Below are positions 1 to 7,871 of a stretch of DNA of 64,000 nucleotides, piece after piece (the stretch's first letter is position 1; the number at the start of each line of letters is the position of its first letter). Under the pieces are notes generated by a model. It searched no databases. It had not been told where the DNA came from and worked only from the letters and a program-made list of their open reading frames with translations. Origin of the DNA: JBEBVQ01 sp964527735. GTDB taxonomy: Bacteria > Bacteroidota > Bacteroidia > Chitinophagales > Chitinophagaceae. The position numbers were made by a program, and so were the translations under genes. The DNA lies in NCBI GenBank assembly GCA_964527735.1, contig CAZGPG010000001.1, positions 124,001 to 188,000 on the forward strand. Reading direction: 5' to 3'.

Positions 1-377
1 ATCTGCCGGGTTTGCCGTTGTTTTATTTTTACAGCGGTATCCCCGTTGCGTACTTCCACTGTCCAGTCGAGGCCGATCCCGTCAATGGCCTGCTGCATGG
101 CTTTGGCCAGGTCCTTTGCCAGCGACCGGAGCGGCGTGATCCATAACAGCTTCAGGCCGTTTTTGTACGCTTCGGGGCGATTCATAAAGTCCGTCAGTAC
201 CCCCAGGAATACGGAGAAGGTTTTCCCGAATCCCGTCGGCGCCACGATCATACCGCTATATCCCCGGGCATAATACCGCCACGCTTTTTGCTGAAAGCTA
301 AAAGCCGTATTGCCCCGTGAATGCATCCATCCGGCAATGATCTGGTAACCTGGTGTCTCTTCGAACTTTTGTTTCAA
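1..377 (-). CDS. Ligase-associated DEXH-box helicase (Lhr-like), N-terminal part
   Basis: About 125 N-terminal residues of a superfamily 2 helicase; the gene runs off the left edge of the window. The translation shows a Q-motif-like FSFQQKAW stretch, a Walker A motif APTGFGKT and motif Ia TPLRSLAKDLAK, which match the Lhr-like helicases encoded next to ATP-dependent ligase in a conserved bacterial repair cluster. The likely start is a TTG at 377, one base after the ligase stop; an in-frame TGA lies just upstream, and the first ATG is at 326, which would still retain Walker A. The close spacing implies one operon with the ligase and exonuclease. Function in DNA-damage repair is inferred from family and context. 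Confidence 0.85.
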   Translation of the reverse strand, partial: MKQKFEETPGYQIIAGWMHSRGNTAFSFQQKAWRYYARGYSGMIVAPTGFGKTFSVFLGVLTDFMNRPEAYKNGLKLLWITPLRSLAKDLAKAMQQAIDGIGLDWTVEVRNGDTAVKIKQRQTRQ

Positions 378-378
378 G

Positions 379-1959
379 TCAGCGAATCAGTTTTTTGATC
401 TCTTCAATCTCATCTATTTCTGCCACGGTCTTGTCTTTGCGCCAGCGTACGATACGCGGGAAGCGCAGTGCTACGCCCGATTTGTGCCGGTTGCTGAACG
501 CAATTCCTTCAAATGCGATCTCGAAGACCAGTTCGGGCTTTACGGTCCGTACCGGTCCGAATTGCTCCAGGGCATGCTGGTTTACAAACCGGCTTACTTC
601 CTGTATTTCCTTGTCGGTAAGTCCGGAGTAAGCTTTGGCGATGGTGACAAGCTGGTCGCCCTGCTTTACGGCGAAGGTGTAGTCGGTATAATAAGCGCTC
701 CGTCGTCCGCTTCCTTTCCGGGCATAGACAAGCACGGCATCTATCGTCAACGGATCGATTTTCCATTTCCACCAGTCTCCTTTTTTTCTGCCGGTATGGT
801 ATGGCGCGTTTTTATGCTTCAGCATCAGGCCCTCGCTGTTGATGCTGCGGGATCCGCTGCGTAGTTCTTTCAGTGCGTCCCAGCTTTCATATGAAATGAT
901 GGGGGACAACTGTATGTACGGGCCGGGGTTATCCGTCAGCAATTTTTCCAGTAAAGATCTTCTTTCCCGGAGGCTTTGTGCCCGCCGGTCTTCATTTTCC
1001 CATTCCAGTAAGTCGTAAGCAAATACCACGACCGGCACTTCTGCCAGCATCTTTGCCGACAGCGTTTTCCGGTTAATCCGTTTCTGCAGTTCGCTGAAAT
1101 TTAATACCCGGCCATCTTTGTATGCGAGCAATTCACCGTCCATGACAAAATTTCCCGGCCATTGCAGCAGTACTTCTGTGATCTCCGGGAATTGCCCGGT
1201 AACCAATTCTTCTCCTCTCGACCAGATAAAAACCTCGCCGTTCCGCTTTATGAATTGCCCGCGAATGCCATCCCATTTGTATTCTGCCTGCCAGTCGGCA
1301 GTATCTCCCAGTTCTTCAGGTTCTTTCTCGAGCGCATACGCCAGGCAGAAAGGGTAAGGCTTGGATAGTTGTGTGTCGGTATATGCTCCGCGGATCAGTT
1401 TGTCGAACGTCACCTCGCCCATTTTCCAGTCGCCCATGATGCTGTGGGCAACGGAGCTGGCATTAATTTGGTAATGCCTGGCCAAAGCATTGATCAGTGA
1501 CTGGGAAGATATCCCGGCCCGGAAGCTGCCTCCGAGCAATTTGTTGAAAATGAAACGCTCCGTATGCGGCAGGCTGGCCCATGCTTCGGATACAAACTGT
1601 TTTTTCACTTCGTCTGTAGCATCTTTTAATTGTACGACCAACTCCATCCATTCAGATAAGCTGCGTTCTGTATAATGCTCCGGCTGCGGCAGTATCAGGG
1701 AGATTGTTTCACTCAGGTCCCCGACAGAAGCGTAAGATTCTGAAAACAGCCATTCCGGGATTTGTGCCACTTCTATTGCCCATTGCCTCATTAGTGCCGT
1801 ATTGACACTGCGTCTCGGACGTTTGCCGGTAAACAGCGCCAGAAACCACAGCTTGTCGTTTTCATCTGCTTCAATAAAGAAACGATCCAGAGCCTCCAGT
1901 TTGAGGTTGGTTTTATTAGTGCTGTCCAACGCATTGATGAGAGTGGCAAATGCTTTCAT
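379..1959 (-). CDS. ATP-dependent DNA ligase (ligase-associated repair cluster)
   Basis: A 526-residue ATP-dependent DNA ligase that would seal nicks through a lysyl-AMP intermediate. The N-terminal about 200 residues are the helical DNA-binding domain. The nucleotidyltransferase motif I EYKWDGIRGQ places the adenylated lysine at K228, followed by motif III-like FVMDGELLAY, motif IV SEGLMLK and motif V WWKWK. The C-terminal OB fold ends the protein. Length fits the bacterial cisplatin-sensitivity-type ligases, not the short LigD or viral forms. The start codon overlaps the stop of the upstream exonuclease by four bases (ATGA), and the helicase begins one base after its stop, so the three genes are translationally coupled. 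The main replicative NAD ligase is expected elsewhere. Confidence 0.95.
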   Translation of the reverse strand: MKAFATLINALDSTNKTNLKLEALDRFFIEADENDKLWFLALFTGKRPRRSVNTALMRQWAIEVAQIPEWLFSESYASVGDLSETISLILPQPEHYTERSLSEWMELVVQLKDATDEVKKQFVSEAWASLPHTERFIFNKLLGGSFRAGISSQSLINALARHYQINASSVAHSIMGDWKMGEVTFDKLIRGAYTDTQLSKPYPFCLAYALEKEPEELGDTADWQAEYKWDGIRGQFIKRNGEVFIWSRGEELVTGQFPEITEVLLQWPGNFVMDGELLAYKDGRVLNFSELQKRINRKTLSAKMLAEVPVVVFAYDLLEWENEDRRAQSLRERRSLLEKLLTDNPGPYIQLSPIISYESWDALKELRSGSRSINSEGLMLKHKNAPYHTGRKKGDWWKWKIDPLTIDAVLVYARKGSGRRSAYYTDYTFAVKQGDQLVTIAKAYSGLTDKEIQEVSRFVNQHALEQFGPVRTVKPELVFEIAFEGIAFSNRHKSGVALRFPRIVRWRKDKTVAEIDEIEEIKKLIR

Positions 1960-2966
1960 GTGCTTTCTGTTGTGTCCGGGTCGCTTGTTTCTTCCTCGTC
2001 ACCGAATTCGGTTTTCACTTCTGCGGCGTTGATGCCGGTCTCATTCAGGTACCGTGTGAATACGGCTGTTTGTCCGTGGGTTACATACACCTGTTCCGCG
2101 CCTGTGGATCTTATCACATCCAGCAGGCCACTCCAGTCGGCGTGGTCGCTCACCGCAAAGCCGGCATCGGCGCTGCGCCATCTCCTGGCGCCCCGTACCT
2201 GCATCCATCCCGAGCAAATAGCATGGGCCATATCCGGGATTTTACGGATTATTTTAGAATCGAGCAGGGAAGGCGGGAGTATGACTATCCCTTTATCCAG
2301 ATGCCTTACATCTTCTCTCAGATCAACGACCTGATATTCCGGCAAATGAATACCCGCACTTTCATAGGCCTGGTTAAGTCGGCCAATGGAATAATGGACG
2401 TGTAATGGTGCAATGCCTTCCAGCGCTTTCATGATCCGCTGCGCCTTCCCCAGGGAATACCCGATTAATACAGAAGTCTTGTTGTTTGCCTGATTATGGA
2501 GTATCCATTGCTGCAGCTGCCGGTTTTGCTCTGCCACGGAGAGCCAGTTGTAGATAGGGAGGCCAAAGGTGCTCTCCGTAACAAATTCATGGCATTTTAC
2601 CAGTTCAAAGGGAGTAGACAGTCCATCGTCCTGCGTTTTGTAATCACCGGATACTACGGTTATTCTACCCTTGTATTCCATCCTTACCTGTGCGGAGCCA
2701 ATGATATGACCGGCGGGATGGAGCGATACTTTCACGCCATTGATCGTAACCGGAGCTCCGTAATCAATCCCCTGCACCGTGATCTCCGGCCCGATACGGC
2801 TTTGCAGAATGGGTACGGTATAACGCTGACAGAGGTATTTTTTCATACCCCGCCGCGTATGATCTCCATGCCCGTGGGTGATCACCGCCAGATCCACCGG
2901 CCGCCACGGGTCAATATAGAATTTGCCGGGAACGCAGTAGATACCTTCTGATGTGAATCTGAGCAT
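1956..2966 (-). CDS. Ligase-associated MBL-fold DNA exonuclease
   Basis: A metallo-beta-lactamase-fold nuclease of about 336 residues, belonging to the group found beside ATP-dependent ligase and related to SNM1/beta-CASP enzymes. The metal-binding signature ITHGHGDHTRRG supplies H31, H33, D35 and H36; further motifs are VSGDYK, the late SDHADW and VYVTHG. The ORF can open at a TTG at 2972, but ATG at 2966 (MLRFTSEG) is preferred. It is the first gene of the exonuclease-ligase-helicase operon and overlaps the ligase by ATGA. It probably trims damaged DNA ends before ligation. A degenerate copy of its first codons lies near 3967-4010, see findings. Confidence 0.9.
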   Translation of the reverse strand: MLRFTSEGIYCVPGKFYIDPWRPVDLAVITHGHGDHTRRGMKKYLCQRYTVPILQSRIGPEITVQGIDYGAPVTINGVKVSLHPAGHIIGSAQVRMEYKGRITVVSGDYKTQDDGLSTPFELVKCHEFVTESTFGLPIYNWLSVAEQNRQLQQWILHNQANNKTSVLIGYSLGKAQRIMKALEGIAPLHVHYSIGRLNQAYESAGIHLPEYQVVDLREDVRHLDKGIVILPPSLLDSKIIRKIPDMAHAICSGWMQVRGARRWRSADAGFAVSDHADWSGLLDVIRSTGAEQVYVTHGQTAVFTRYLNETGINAAEVKTEFGDEEETSDPDTTEST

Positions 2967-3045
2967 CTTCAAGGTTCAGTGTTAATGGGTTTACATATAC
3001 AGATGATGGTACCGTAAGCTCAGACGCTTAGTGTTCTTCTTTTTT

Positions 3046-3185
3046 TCAGGTCAAATGCTTCCGGATTAATTCAGATACAATTTCTATGCCCTTGTCATGT
3101 TGGAGCGCGGAGTCGTTCAAAAAAAGCGTGTAAGGCGTGGCGCCGGTTGTGGATTGTTTTGTTTTTGCCGGGCAGTTTTTGCTTG
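3046..3185 (-). pseudogene. Possible C-terminal gene remnant
   Basis: Between the methyltransferase stop and the exonuclease start an open frame on the minus strand runs to a TGA at 3046. Its last 25 residues (ending IEIVSELIRKHL) look like a natural amphipathic helix, while the first part is low in complexity. There is no start codon of its own. I read it as the tail of a lost gene or as chance coding-like sequence; no family is recognised. Confidence 0.25.
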
Positions 3186-3190
3186 TCGCT

Positions 3191-3811
3191 CTATATCTTG
3201 CCCTTACTGCATTTTATTAAGTAAAAGGGATAATTTTCTGTTACTTCTGTAATGTCAAAAAGTCCTGCTTTACCAAATTCTTTTTGTATAGTTGCTCTGT
3301 CATAAAAGAACATTTTTACACCACCAAACATTTCAAATCTGTCCTTACTAATGCAAGTTCCTTGTCCGTATGTTTGGGCCTCTTTTGTGATGGTTGTAAA
3401 AAACATATACCCGTTTTCTGTCAGGTGGTTATAGCAGGCAGTTATTAATTTTTCCCGTTCGTCTTTGCTCAACAGATGAATTAATGCATGGCAGAATATT
3501 CCGTCATACAGTTTGTTATCAAAAGGCATTTCAGTTACAGAACCGTGATGTATGGTCAGGTCGTTACCGGAATGTTTTTGTGCTATATCAATTGCAGTTT
3601 GGGAAATTTCAATTCCTGTAACTTCAATTTCGCTCTCTCTGAAAATTTGAGCATTCCGTCCATAGCCAATTCCGGGGATCAGAACGGTTTTTACACTATT
3701 GGCAATAAAAAAATCATGAGTCAATACTGCAGATTTTGCAGGTTCAAACCCCCACATTTCCTGCTTGTCTTTAAATGCTTCTTCCCAAAATTCCGTCACT
3801 TGCTTTGTCAT
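3191..3811 (-). CDS. Class I SAM-dependent methyltransferase
   Basis: A 206-residue Rossmann-fold methyltransferase. Motif I is VLIPGIGYGRNA (residues about 43-54), the acidic end of strand 2 is VTGIEIS, and a post-I motif around GSVTEMPF and YDGIFCHALIHLL follows, which together bind S-adenosylmethionine. The methyl acceptor cannot be told; the N-terminal FWEEAFKDKQEMWGFEPAKSA resembles small-molecule or thiopurine-type methyltransferases. The gene is visibly richer in A and T than its neighbours, with A- and T-ending codons, which suggests transfer. Its ATG overlaps the TAA of an upstream truncated frame (TAATG), so it was once or still is translationally coupled to it. Confidence 0.85.
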   Translation of the reverse strand: MTKQVTEFWEEAFKDKQEMWGFEPAKSAVLTHDFFIANSVKTVLIPGIGYGRNAQIFRESEIEVTGIEISQTAIDIAQKHSGNDLTIHHGSVTEMPFDNKLYDGIFCHALIHLLSKDEREKLITACYNHLTENGYMFFTTITKEAQTYGQGTCISKDRFEMFGGVKMFFYDRATIQKEFGKAGLFDITEVTENYPFYLIKCSKGKI

Positions 3812-3984
3812 TATACGTAAACTTTTTCTTCCGGAATTTGGTAGTTAAATCCCGATTTGTTCAGGGTTGCAATTATTTCATCTGAAATTAATAATGCTCC
3901 TGTAGAAATAGCATGTCCATACGGAAAAGTTAATTCCGTTTCGTTAAAATCAATGTTGATTTCAAGCCGTCTTCTGATGTAAAT
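3811..3984 (-). pseudogene. Truncated AT-rich gene coupled to the methyltransferase
   Basis: An open frame of 57 codons with no ATG, reading ...FPYGHAISTGALLISDEIIATLNKSGF... and ending EEKVYV at a TAA that overlaps the methyltransferase ATG. Composition is natural (predicted strands and helix, codon use like the methyltransferase), so I read it as the 3' end of a real gene whose 5' part was lost. At its upstream end it runs into sequence resembling the 5' end of the exonuclease gene. Function unknown. Confidence 0.5.
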
Positions 3985-4042
3985 TTAAGCATCTTCAGGA
4001 TTAATGGCCACCGCCGCCCGGCTGTAATGGCGCTGATGGTAT

Positions 4043-4300
4043 TTATTCCCAATCGGGGTCAGTGACCGGTTGTTTGGGGATCAGATCATGCAAGCTGCAT
4101 TCAAATTCATACGCCAGCCGGTTCAGATGAGTAAGATTGTATGTGCTGGGGCTTTTGGGGCTTTCGATCTGCCCGATATAGCCGCGGGAGCACTCCAGAA
4201 TGGCCGCGAGATCATCCTGCGAAAAGCCTTTGGCAAGCCGCATTCTGGTCACCTTTTCCATCACTGCAAGTTCGATTTTTGTTTTCCGGACCTTGGCCAT
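4043..4300 (-). CDS. Small XRE-family helix-turn-helix regulator
   Basis: An 85-residue protein dominated by a single Cro/CI-type helix-turn-helix (residues about 15-70): MRLAKGFSQDDLAAILECSRGYIGQIE contains the SQDDLA and SRGYIGQIE helices typical of the family. It has no effector or peptidase domain. The ORF can open at a TTG at 4309 but ATG at 4300 is better. A perfect 8-bp inverted repeat lies about 35 bases upstream of the start at 4334-4350 and is a likely operator, suggesting autoregulation. Its targets are unknown; before the insertion of the methyltransferase cassette it would have lain directly upstream of the repair operon. Confidence 0.8.
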   Translation of the reverse strand: MAKVRKTKIELAVMEKVTRMRLAKGFSQDDLAAILECSRGYIGQIESPKSPSTYNLTHLNRLAYEFECSLHDLIPKQPVTDPDWE

Positions 4301-4333
4301 ATACGGCAAGTTGAAAAATCTTTAAAAAAACTT

Positions 4334-4350
4334 GCTTAGTTTAACTAAGC
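4334..4350. promoter_or_regulatory. Palindromic operator candidate for the XRE regulator
   Basis: GCTTAGTT-T-AACTAAGC is a perfect 8-bp inverted repeat around a single central base. It lies 34 bases upstream of the XRE gene and inside a rightward promoter-like pair (TTG at 4332, TATATTTG at 4356), so a bound dimer could block both directions. Inference from position and symmetry. Confidence 0.5.
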
Positions 4351-4355
4351 ATTCG

Positions 4356-4363
4356 TATATTTG
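4356..4363 (+). promoter_or_regulatory. Bacteroidota-type -7 box
   Basis: TATATTTG fits the TAnnTTTG consensus, with a TTG 21 bases upstream at 4332-4334. It points towards the SBBP gene, which begins about 400 bases later. A second match, TAGTTTTG, lies near 4408. Either would give a long untranslated leader that includes the structured region at 4455-4585. Confidence 0.35.
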
Positions 4364-4454
4364 CGTTAATCCGGTATTTTTCTTTTCATGAAAAAGCAGG
4401 AGATTATATAGTTTTGCGATACTTCATAAGATATTGAAGCATTCGCTTTGAGTC

Positions 4455-4585
4455 TCGCCTTGAAATTTGACACATTTTGATTGCGTATGAGACGATAAGC
4501 TGGATAGCTCACGACCCGGGCGTGGGCTTGCTTACTCGTGCGCAGGGCGTGTCAACCCTTCAAGGCGATAAGTGAGTCCCACGCC
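4455..4585. other. Structured intergenic element with interlocking inverted repeats
   Basis: The 469-base gap before the SBBP gene holds no convincing ORF but strong symmetry. TCGCCTTGAA (4455-4464) pairs with TTCAAGGCGA (4559-4568), and TTGACAC (4467-4473) with GTGTCAA (4549-4555), giving a 17-bp stem with one small bulge. GGCGTGGG (4519-4526), inside the loop, pairs with CCCACGCC (4578-4585), outside the stem. The two pairings interlock, as in a pseudoknot or a switch between alternatives. No known riboswitch class is recognised. Confidence 0.45.
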
Positions 4586-4769
4586 TATTTATATTTATAA
4601 ACCAGGCGGCACTCCTTTATTTGAGCCTTGTCTTTGCTACGGGCTACAAAGATTCACTTCCTGAAAACATATACTGCTTAGTATGGCACAAGCCATAAAC
4701 CCGCTGCATTTGCGGCTTTGGCGGAGCTATGCGCTCAATTCTCTAATCTCAAAGTAAAATTTATTGGAA

Positions 4770-7700
4770 ATGAAACGCTACTTATTATACTGTATCTGTT
4801 CGCTGTTTTTAGCAGCCATACACACCAGGGGCATTGCCGTACCCAGCATGCATACCCAATCTTCAGGCAACCTGTGTCTCATCGAAAATAAAGGCCAGGT
4901 CACCGACCAGCACCACAACCCACGCCCGGACATACACTTCAAGATAGTCGCCGTCAACGGCCTTAATATCTTCATTGGTGCAGGCAAGATCCATTACCAG
5001 TGGGCTAAAACAGTTGATAGTGGAAAATTGAAAATGGACGATGATCCTTCATTCCTCACTCCTCACTCCTCATCCCTGATCATGTACCGTATGGATGTTT
5101 CACTGGTAAATGGCAACCAAGCCGCGGAAATCATCCTGGAGGACAAGCAGCCATTCTATGAACAGTATTACACTCATCTCACCGGAGAAAACGGCATCAG
5201 GGCACACCGCTACAAAAAGATCACATACCGTGAAGTCTACCCCAATATAGACTGGGTGTTTTATATCAACCCGCAGGGCAAGGTAGAGCACGACTTCGTC
5301 ATCCGCCCCGGCGGTAAAGTCTCCGACATCCGGCTGCAGTATGCAGGCGCTACAGAAATGCGGCTCAACCACGACGGCAGTGTGACTGCCACTACTCCCT
5401 TTGGGTCTGTGACAGAAAATACACCGTATTGCTACCAGCAGGACGGGCAGCAGGTAGCCGGAAGGTTTCTCCTGAACAACAACACACTCAGCTTCGCCAC
5501 CGCCGCATACCAGGGCACACTGACCATAGACCCCGTGCTGGAATGGGGCACCTACTTCGGCGGCGCCGAAGACGAAGAAGGCAAAGCGCTAGCTACCGGC
5601 AAGGACGGTAATACATACCTTGCCGGCTGGTCGCTGAGCACTGCCAATATGGTCACTACCGGCGCTTACCAATCCGTTTATGGCGGCAGTGCTCAGTTAC
5701 CGGGCGGAGATGCCTTCCTGGCCAAATTCAATGCCGCCGGTCAGTGCCTGTGGGCTACTTACTATGGTGGTACCGAAGCAGATCAGGGTACGGCTGTAAC
5801 TACAGATACCGCCGGCAATGTTTACCTCGCCGGCTGGACCAGGAGTACGACCGCAATAGCAACAGTCGGAAGCCACCAGGACAGCTACGGCGGCGGCACG
5901 GGCGACGGGTTCCTGGCCAGCTTCGACGGCAACGGTCAGCGACGGTGGGCCACTTATTACGGCGGCACGGGTATAGACAGGATACAGGCGGTATGTGCCG
6001 GTCTGTATGGAGATGTATATATCGGCGGATATACCCGCAGCAACAGTGCCATCGCCACAGCAGGCACGCATCAGTCCGCTATCAGCAGCACCAGCTCCGA
6101 CGAAGGTTTTGTAGCCCGGTTCAGCAACACGGGCATATTGCTTTGGGGCACCTACTATGGCGGCTCAGCAATAGATCGTGTACTTGCTGTCGCAGCGGAT
6201 GCAGACAGCAATCTCTACCTGGCCGGTTATACCCGCAGTACCGCTAATATCGCTTCACCAGGCAGCCACCAGGCCGCATGGAGAGCCAATGACGATGCAT
6301 TCCTGGCCAGGCTCGATGCTTCAGGCCATCGTGCCTGGGGCACCTACTACGGTGGCGGCCAGCTCGACCAGGCTAATGCCCTGGCATTGGATGGAGCGGG
6401 ATACCTGTATCTCGCCGGGACTACAAAGAGCACAGACAGTATAGCAACGCCCGGTAGCCACCAGCCGGCATTTGCAGGAGGGCAGGACGACGGATTCGTA
6501 GCACGGTTCGACACGGCAGGAGTACGGCAGTGGGGTACTTACTACGGCGGGGAATATTCGGACGGCTGCTACGGGATACATCCGGACAGGCAGGGACACC
6601 TGTATGTATCCGGCTCCACCGCCAGCCTGCAGCAGATCGCCACTCCTGGTGTCATTATGGACACCCTGTACATGTACGCCGCCATGCTGATCAAGATGGA
6701 CAGCACAGGGCAAAGACTGTGGGGTACTTATATCGGCGGAGACGATATAGACTTTTGCTATGCCATGAGCGGCGATAATGCCGGCAACATATACCTCGCC
6801 GGCCAGACCTACAGTACAACCGGTCTCGCCACACCGGGCAGTCACCAGCCGTTATATAACGGCGGCGGCAGCGGCGATGCCTGGCTGGTACGGATCAGCG
6901 ACTGCCCGGCGCTGCTGCCGCCCGGTACAATTACCGGGAACCTGTTAGTCTGCCGGGATGCCGGCTATACGTATTCCGTACCATCACAGTCCGGCGTTAT
7001 CTCCTACACCTGGACGTTACCGCAGGGGTGGAGCGGCGCCGGCAGCAGCGACACAATAAACATCCGCACAGGTCTCACCGGTGGCCCCGATACCATCCGT
7101 GTAGCCGCCAATTACCTGTGCGGCAGCAGCGACGAAAAGAAGCTGGCCGTCACGGTAGCCCATCCCGCGTCGATCACACCTCCGGGTAGCCACGACCGCT
7201 GTACAGGAGATACGCTCTTCCTGCATGCCGGCACACAACCGGGCGCCACATGGCAATGGCTGGCGGATGGTGCGGATATTCCCGGGGTTACAGACTCCAT
7301 ACATGGGGCCTATAAAAGCGGGGCATACAGAGTAGTGACACAAATCAACGGACAATGTACCGATACCGCCGGCCCCGTCATCCTGACCGTGCACCCGCTG
7401 CCCCAGCCTGTAATCTCCGCAAAGGGCAATGAGCTGAGCACCGGGATATATGTATCCTACCAATGGAGCCGGGACGGCCGGGACATTGCCGGGGCAATAG
7501 CCCCCACCTATATCATGCCGGTATTAAACGGCCGGTATGCCGTAACCGTTACAGACACGAACGGCTGCGCCAACACTTCGGCCGGATACGACCCTTCAGT
7601 GGGCATTCGCGATGCAGAGACAGATGGAATCAGCATCTATCCCAATCCCGCCACCGATCATCTGATCGTCACAGCCCCTGTACCGGTCACCATAACGATC

Positions 7701-7844
7701 AGCAGTATGGACGGGAAGGCAATGATCCGTCTGCCAGGTATAGGACAAGCAGACCTTACAACCCTTGCTCCCGGCATATACATCGTATCTGTTCGCGACC
7801 GGCAGGGCATGATCCTGAAAACGGAGAAGCTGGTACGGCAGTAA
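4770..7844 (+). CDS. SBBP beta-propeller protein with Ig-like domains and T9SS type A sorting tail
   Basis: A secreted protein of 1024 residues. After a signal peptide (to about residue 24) an N-terminal domain carries the IENKGQVTDQ motif common to Bacteroidota SBBP proteins. Seven SBBP-type repeats (WGTYYGG...GNxYLAGxT) at about residues 265-710 should form one seven-bladed propeller. A PKD-like domain (SYTWTLPQGWSG) and two Ig-like domains follow, then a type A T9SS tail (IYPNPATDHLIV to LKTEKLVRQ). It is probably exported through the outer membrane and surface attached. TTG at 4764 is an alternative start. An in-frame repeat-like insertion lies at 5011-5081. A type B sorted protein follows 27 bases downstream. 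Ligand unknown; the propeller suggests carbohydrate or protein binding. Confidence 0.85.
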   Translation: MKRYLLYCICSLFLAAIHTRGIAVPSMHTQSSGNLCLIENKGQVTDQHHNPRPDIHFKIVAVNGLNIFIGAGKIHYQWAKTVDSGKLKMDDDPSFLTPHSSSLIMYRMDVSLVNGNQAAEIILEDKQPFYEQYYTHLTGENGIRAHRYKKITYREVYPNIDWVFYINPQGKVEHDFVIRPGGKVSDIRLQYAGATEMRLNHDGSVTATTPFGSVTENTPYCYQQDGQQVAGRFLLNNNTLSFATAAYQGTLTIDPVLEWGTYFGGAEDEEGKALATGKDGNTYLAGWSLSTANMVTTGAYQSVYGGSAQLPGGDAFLAKFNAAGQCLWATYYGGTEADQGTAVTTDTAGNVYLAGWTRSTTAIATVGSHQDSYGGGTGDGFLASFDGNGQRRWATYYGGTGIDRIQAVCAGLYGDVYIGGYTRSNSAIATAGTHQSAISSTSSDEGFVARFSNTGILLWGTYYGGSAIDRVLAVAADADSNLYLAGYTRSTANIASPGSHQAAWRANDDAFLARLDASGHRAWGTYYGGGQLDQANALALDGAGYLYLAGTTKSTDSIATPGSHQPAFAGGQDDGFVARFDTAGVRQWGTYYGGEYSDGCYGIHPDRQGHLYVSGSTASLQQIATPGVIMDTLYMYAAMLIKMDSTGQRLWGTYIGGDDIDFCYAMSGDNAGNIYLAGQTYSTTGLATPGSHQPLYNGGGSGDAWLVRISDCPALLPPGTITGNLLVCRDAGYTYSVPSQSGVISYTWTLPQGWSGAGSSDTINIRTGLTGGPDTIRVAANYLCGSSDEKKLAVTVAHPASITPPGSHDRCTGDTLFLHAGTQPGATWQWLADGADIPGVTDSIHGAYKSGAYRVVTQINGQCTDTAGPVILTVHPLPQPVISAKGNELSTGIYVSYQWSRDGRDIAGAIAPTYIMPVLNGRYAVTVTDTNGCANTSAGYDPSVGIRDAETDGISIYPNPATDHLIVTAPVPVTITISSMDGKAMIRLPGIGQADLTTLAPGIYIVSVRDRQGMILKTEKLVRQ

Positions 7845-7871
7845 TGTTTCATTTTAAAACCACCATAGATT

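Noticed and set aside
4364..4769. Toxin-antitoxin partner next to the XRE regulator
   Set aside because: No small ORF on either strand in the gap looks like a toxin, and downstream of the XRE gene only the truncated frame and methyltransferase follow.
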